7,139 bases of DNA from positions 1 to 7,139 of the forward strand of contig DRJH01000134.1 in assembly GCA_011052285.1 (NCBI GenBank), given 5' to 3'. Origin of the DNA: Gammaproteobacteria bacterium. Lineage in GTDB: Bacteria; Pseudomonadota; Gammaproteobacteria; Arenicellales; DRJH01. The position numbers and the translations under genes were made by a program. Below the pieces are notes generated by a model. It saw only the letters and a list, made by a program, of their open reading frames with translations. It did not search any database and had not been told where the DNA came from. This document shows, one piece after another, positions 6,227 through 7,139 of this stretch; the first letter of the stretch is position 1, and each line of letters opens with the position of its first letter.

Positions 6227-7139
6227 TCAGCGTGGCTCAAGCGCCTCGATGATGCGGTGATGAAATGGCTCATCCTGAAAGCGGCTCAACTCCTGGAGTC
6301 CGGTTGGGCTGGTAACATTGATTTCTATCAGTTTGTCGCCCAGCACATCAATGCCTGCGAAGAATATGCCCTGCTCTGTAAGCCCCGTTTTAAGTGCAGC
6401 GCAGATGCTAAGATCCTGCGTTGTTAAATCCAGTGGTTCGGCATGGCCACCGGCATCCAGGTTGTTGATTTCACTGCCCTGGGCCGCAACACGAAGAATG
6501 CCCCCCAGCGGCTCTCCATCGAGCAGCAATATTCTCTTATCACCGAGCCGGGCTTGGGGCACGTAGGCCTGGGCCACGATCCAGCGCTGTTGGTTGTGGG
6601 TTAGTCGACCCAGTATTGCTGTGGCATCCGTCTGCCCCGGCTGCAGAAAGAATATATTGTGGCCACCAAAACCATCGACCGGCTTGATGGTGGTACGGCC
6701 GGTTTCCCTGATAAATTGTAGAATCTGGGTATGATCACGACTGATCAGGGTTTTTGGCCCCAAATGGGCGTAGTGCAGCGCAGCCAGCTTTTCATTCCAA
6801 TTGCGCACGCCCTCGGGCCGATTAATAACACGGGTCGTGGCCGGCAGGAAATCCAGTAGCAAGGTAGTGTAGAAATAACGGCGGTCAAAAGGTGGGTCCG
6901 TACGCACGAACACCACGTCCATGTTATCCATGGCTAGCAGGTGCGGATTGCCGGCAACAAAAGGCTGCTCAACACTGATTTCCAGTGGCGTCACCCGACC
7001 CAGCAGTTGTGCATTATCCAGTGACAGATCAGAAGGCTCGAGATGAAAGACCTCATGGCCCCGTTGCCGAGCGGCCAGCATCAAAAACCAGCTGGTATCC
7101 TTGTGGGGTTTGATCCCGGCCAAAGGATCCATGATGAAA
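6227..7139 (-). CDS. gshB: Glutathione synthetase, 5' end beyond the window
   Basis: GshB joins gamma-glutamylcysteine and glycine using ATP in the cytoplasm, the second step of glutathione synthesis. The visible frame has about 303 residues and begins FIMDPLAGIKPHKDTSW, matching the second strand and substrate-binding N-terminus of bacterial GshB. The real start should lie roughly 5-12 residues beyond 7139, so ATG 7132 is internal. Counting from that Met, VFVRTDPPFD (74-83), VINRPEGVRNWNEKL (102-116), the ATP-grasp glycine loop KPVDGFGGHNIFF (150-162), GDKRILLLDGEP (197-208) and EINVTSPTGLQEL (270-282) are all present, as is the metal-binding Glu-Ile-Asn. One departure is SEINNLDAGG (220-229): most homologues have Arg two residues before the Asn-Leu/Ile, where this one has Ile. 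It would be first in a gshB-fcl-(tsaD) run. Confidence 0.94.
   Translation of the reverse strand, partial: FIMDPLAGIKPHKDTSWFLMLAARQRGHEVFHLEPSDLSLDNAQLLGRVTPLEISVEQPFVAGNPHLLAMDNMDVVFVRTDPPFDRRYFYTTLLLDFLPATTRVINRPEGVRNWNEKLAALHYAHLGPKTLISRDHTQILQFIRETGRTTIKPVDGFGGHNIFFLQPGQTDATAILGRLTHNQQRWIVAQAYVPQARLGDKRILLLDGEPLGGILRVAAQGSEINNLDAGGHAEPLDLTTQDLSICAALKTGLTEQGIFFAGIDVLGDKLIEINVTSPTGLQELSRFQDEPFHHRIIEALEPR

Noticed and set aside
6149..6427. Plus-strand frame of 92 residues
   Set aside because: It spans the fcl-gshB gap but lies mostly antisense to the gshB 3' end. There is no ribosome binding site and no family resemblance.
1..7139. Possible new defence, CRISPR or other undescribed multi-gene system
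   Set aside because: Every long minus- or plus-strand gene belongs to a known housekeeping or sugar-nucleotide family. I see no spaced repeats, no nuclease/helicase set and no cluster of unknown genes.

Overview
The window is an ordinary chromosomal housekeeping segment of a proteobacterium (Pseudomonadota), probably gamma- or betaproteobacterial. Three things point there: the bacterial GshB-type glutathione synthetase, the folK/folB/plsY/tsaD neighbourhood, and a COG1565 methyltransferase divergent from a pteridine reductase. Base composition looks close to 50% G+C by eye. I cannot name a genus. I see no phage, CRISPR, toxin-antitoxin or defence system, and no clearly new system.

Left edge (1-360): minus-strand debris. 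A small LexA/S24-type peptidase gene, just downstream of the methyltransferase, carries a one-base insertion in a run of five C. Shortly after its nucleophile-Ser region it is cut off and joined to the C-terminal piece of an IS transposase that runs off the window. Next come a SAM-dependent methyltransferase of the MidA/NDUFAF7 family (minus, about 360-1556) and a divergent PTR1/FolM-like pteridine reductase (plus, 1603-2367). They share a compact, possibly overlapping start region with a recognisable sigma-70-type promoter for the reductase.

Middle (2405-5034): folK and folB (minus, overlapping by 8 bases, convergent with the pteridine reductase), then plsY (plus) divergent from folB across a 120-base gap that contains a two-level palindrome. 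tsaD (minus) is convergent with plsY. FolB and FolK are consecutive steps in making the dihydropterin precursor of folate. The neighbouring reductase acts on related pterins, so 1603-3257 is a pterin/folate patch. PlsY begins phospholipid synthesis and TsaD makes the tRNA t6A modification.

Right edge (5179-7139): a GDP-L-fucose synthase gene (fcl) and a 5'-truncated glutathione synthetase gene (gshB), both minus. gshB, fcl and tsaD run in the same direction with gaps of about 60-145 bases, so they could be co-transcribed, although their functions are unrelated. fcl has no nucleotide-sugar partner gene in view.

The observations most worth following up are the S24-peptidase/transposase junction, the nested dyad between folB and plsY, an Arg-to-Ile change in a normally conserved GshB motif, and the isolated fcl.
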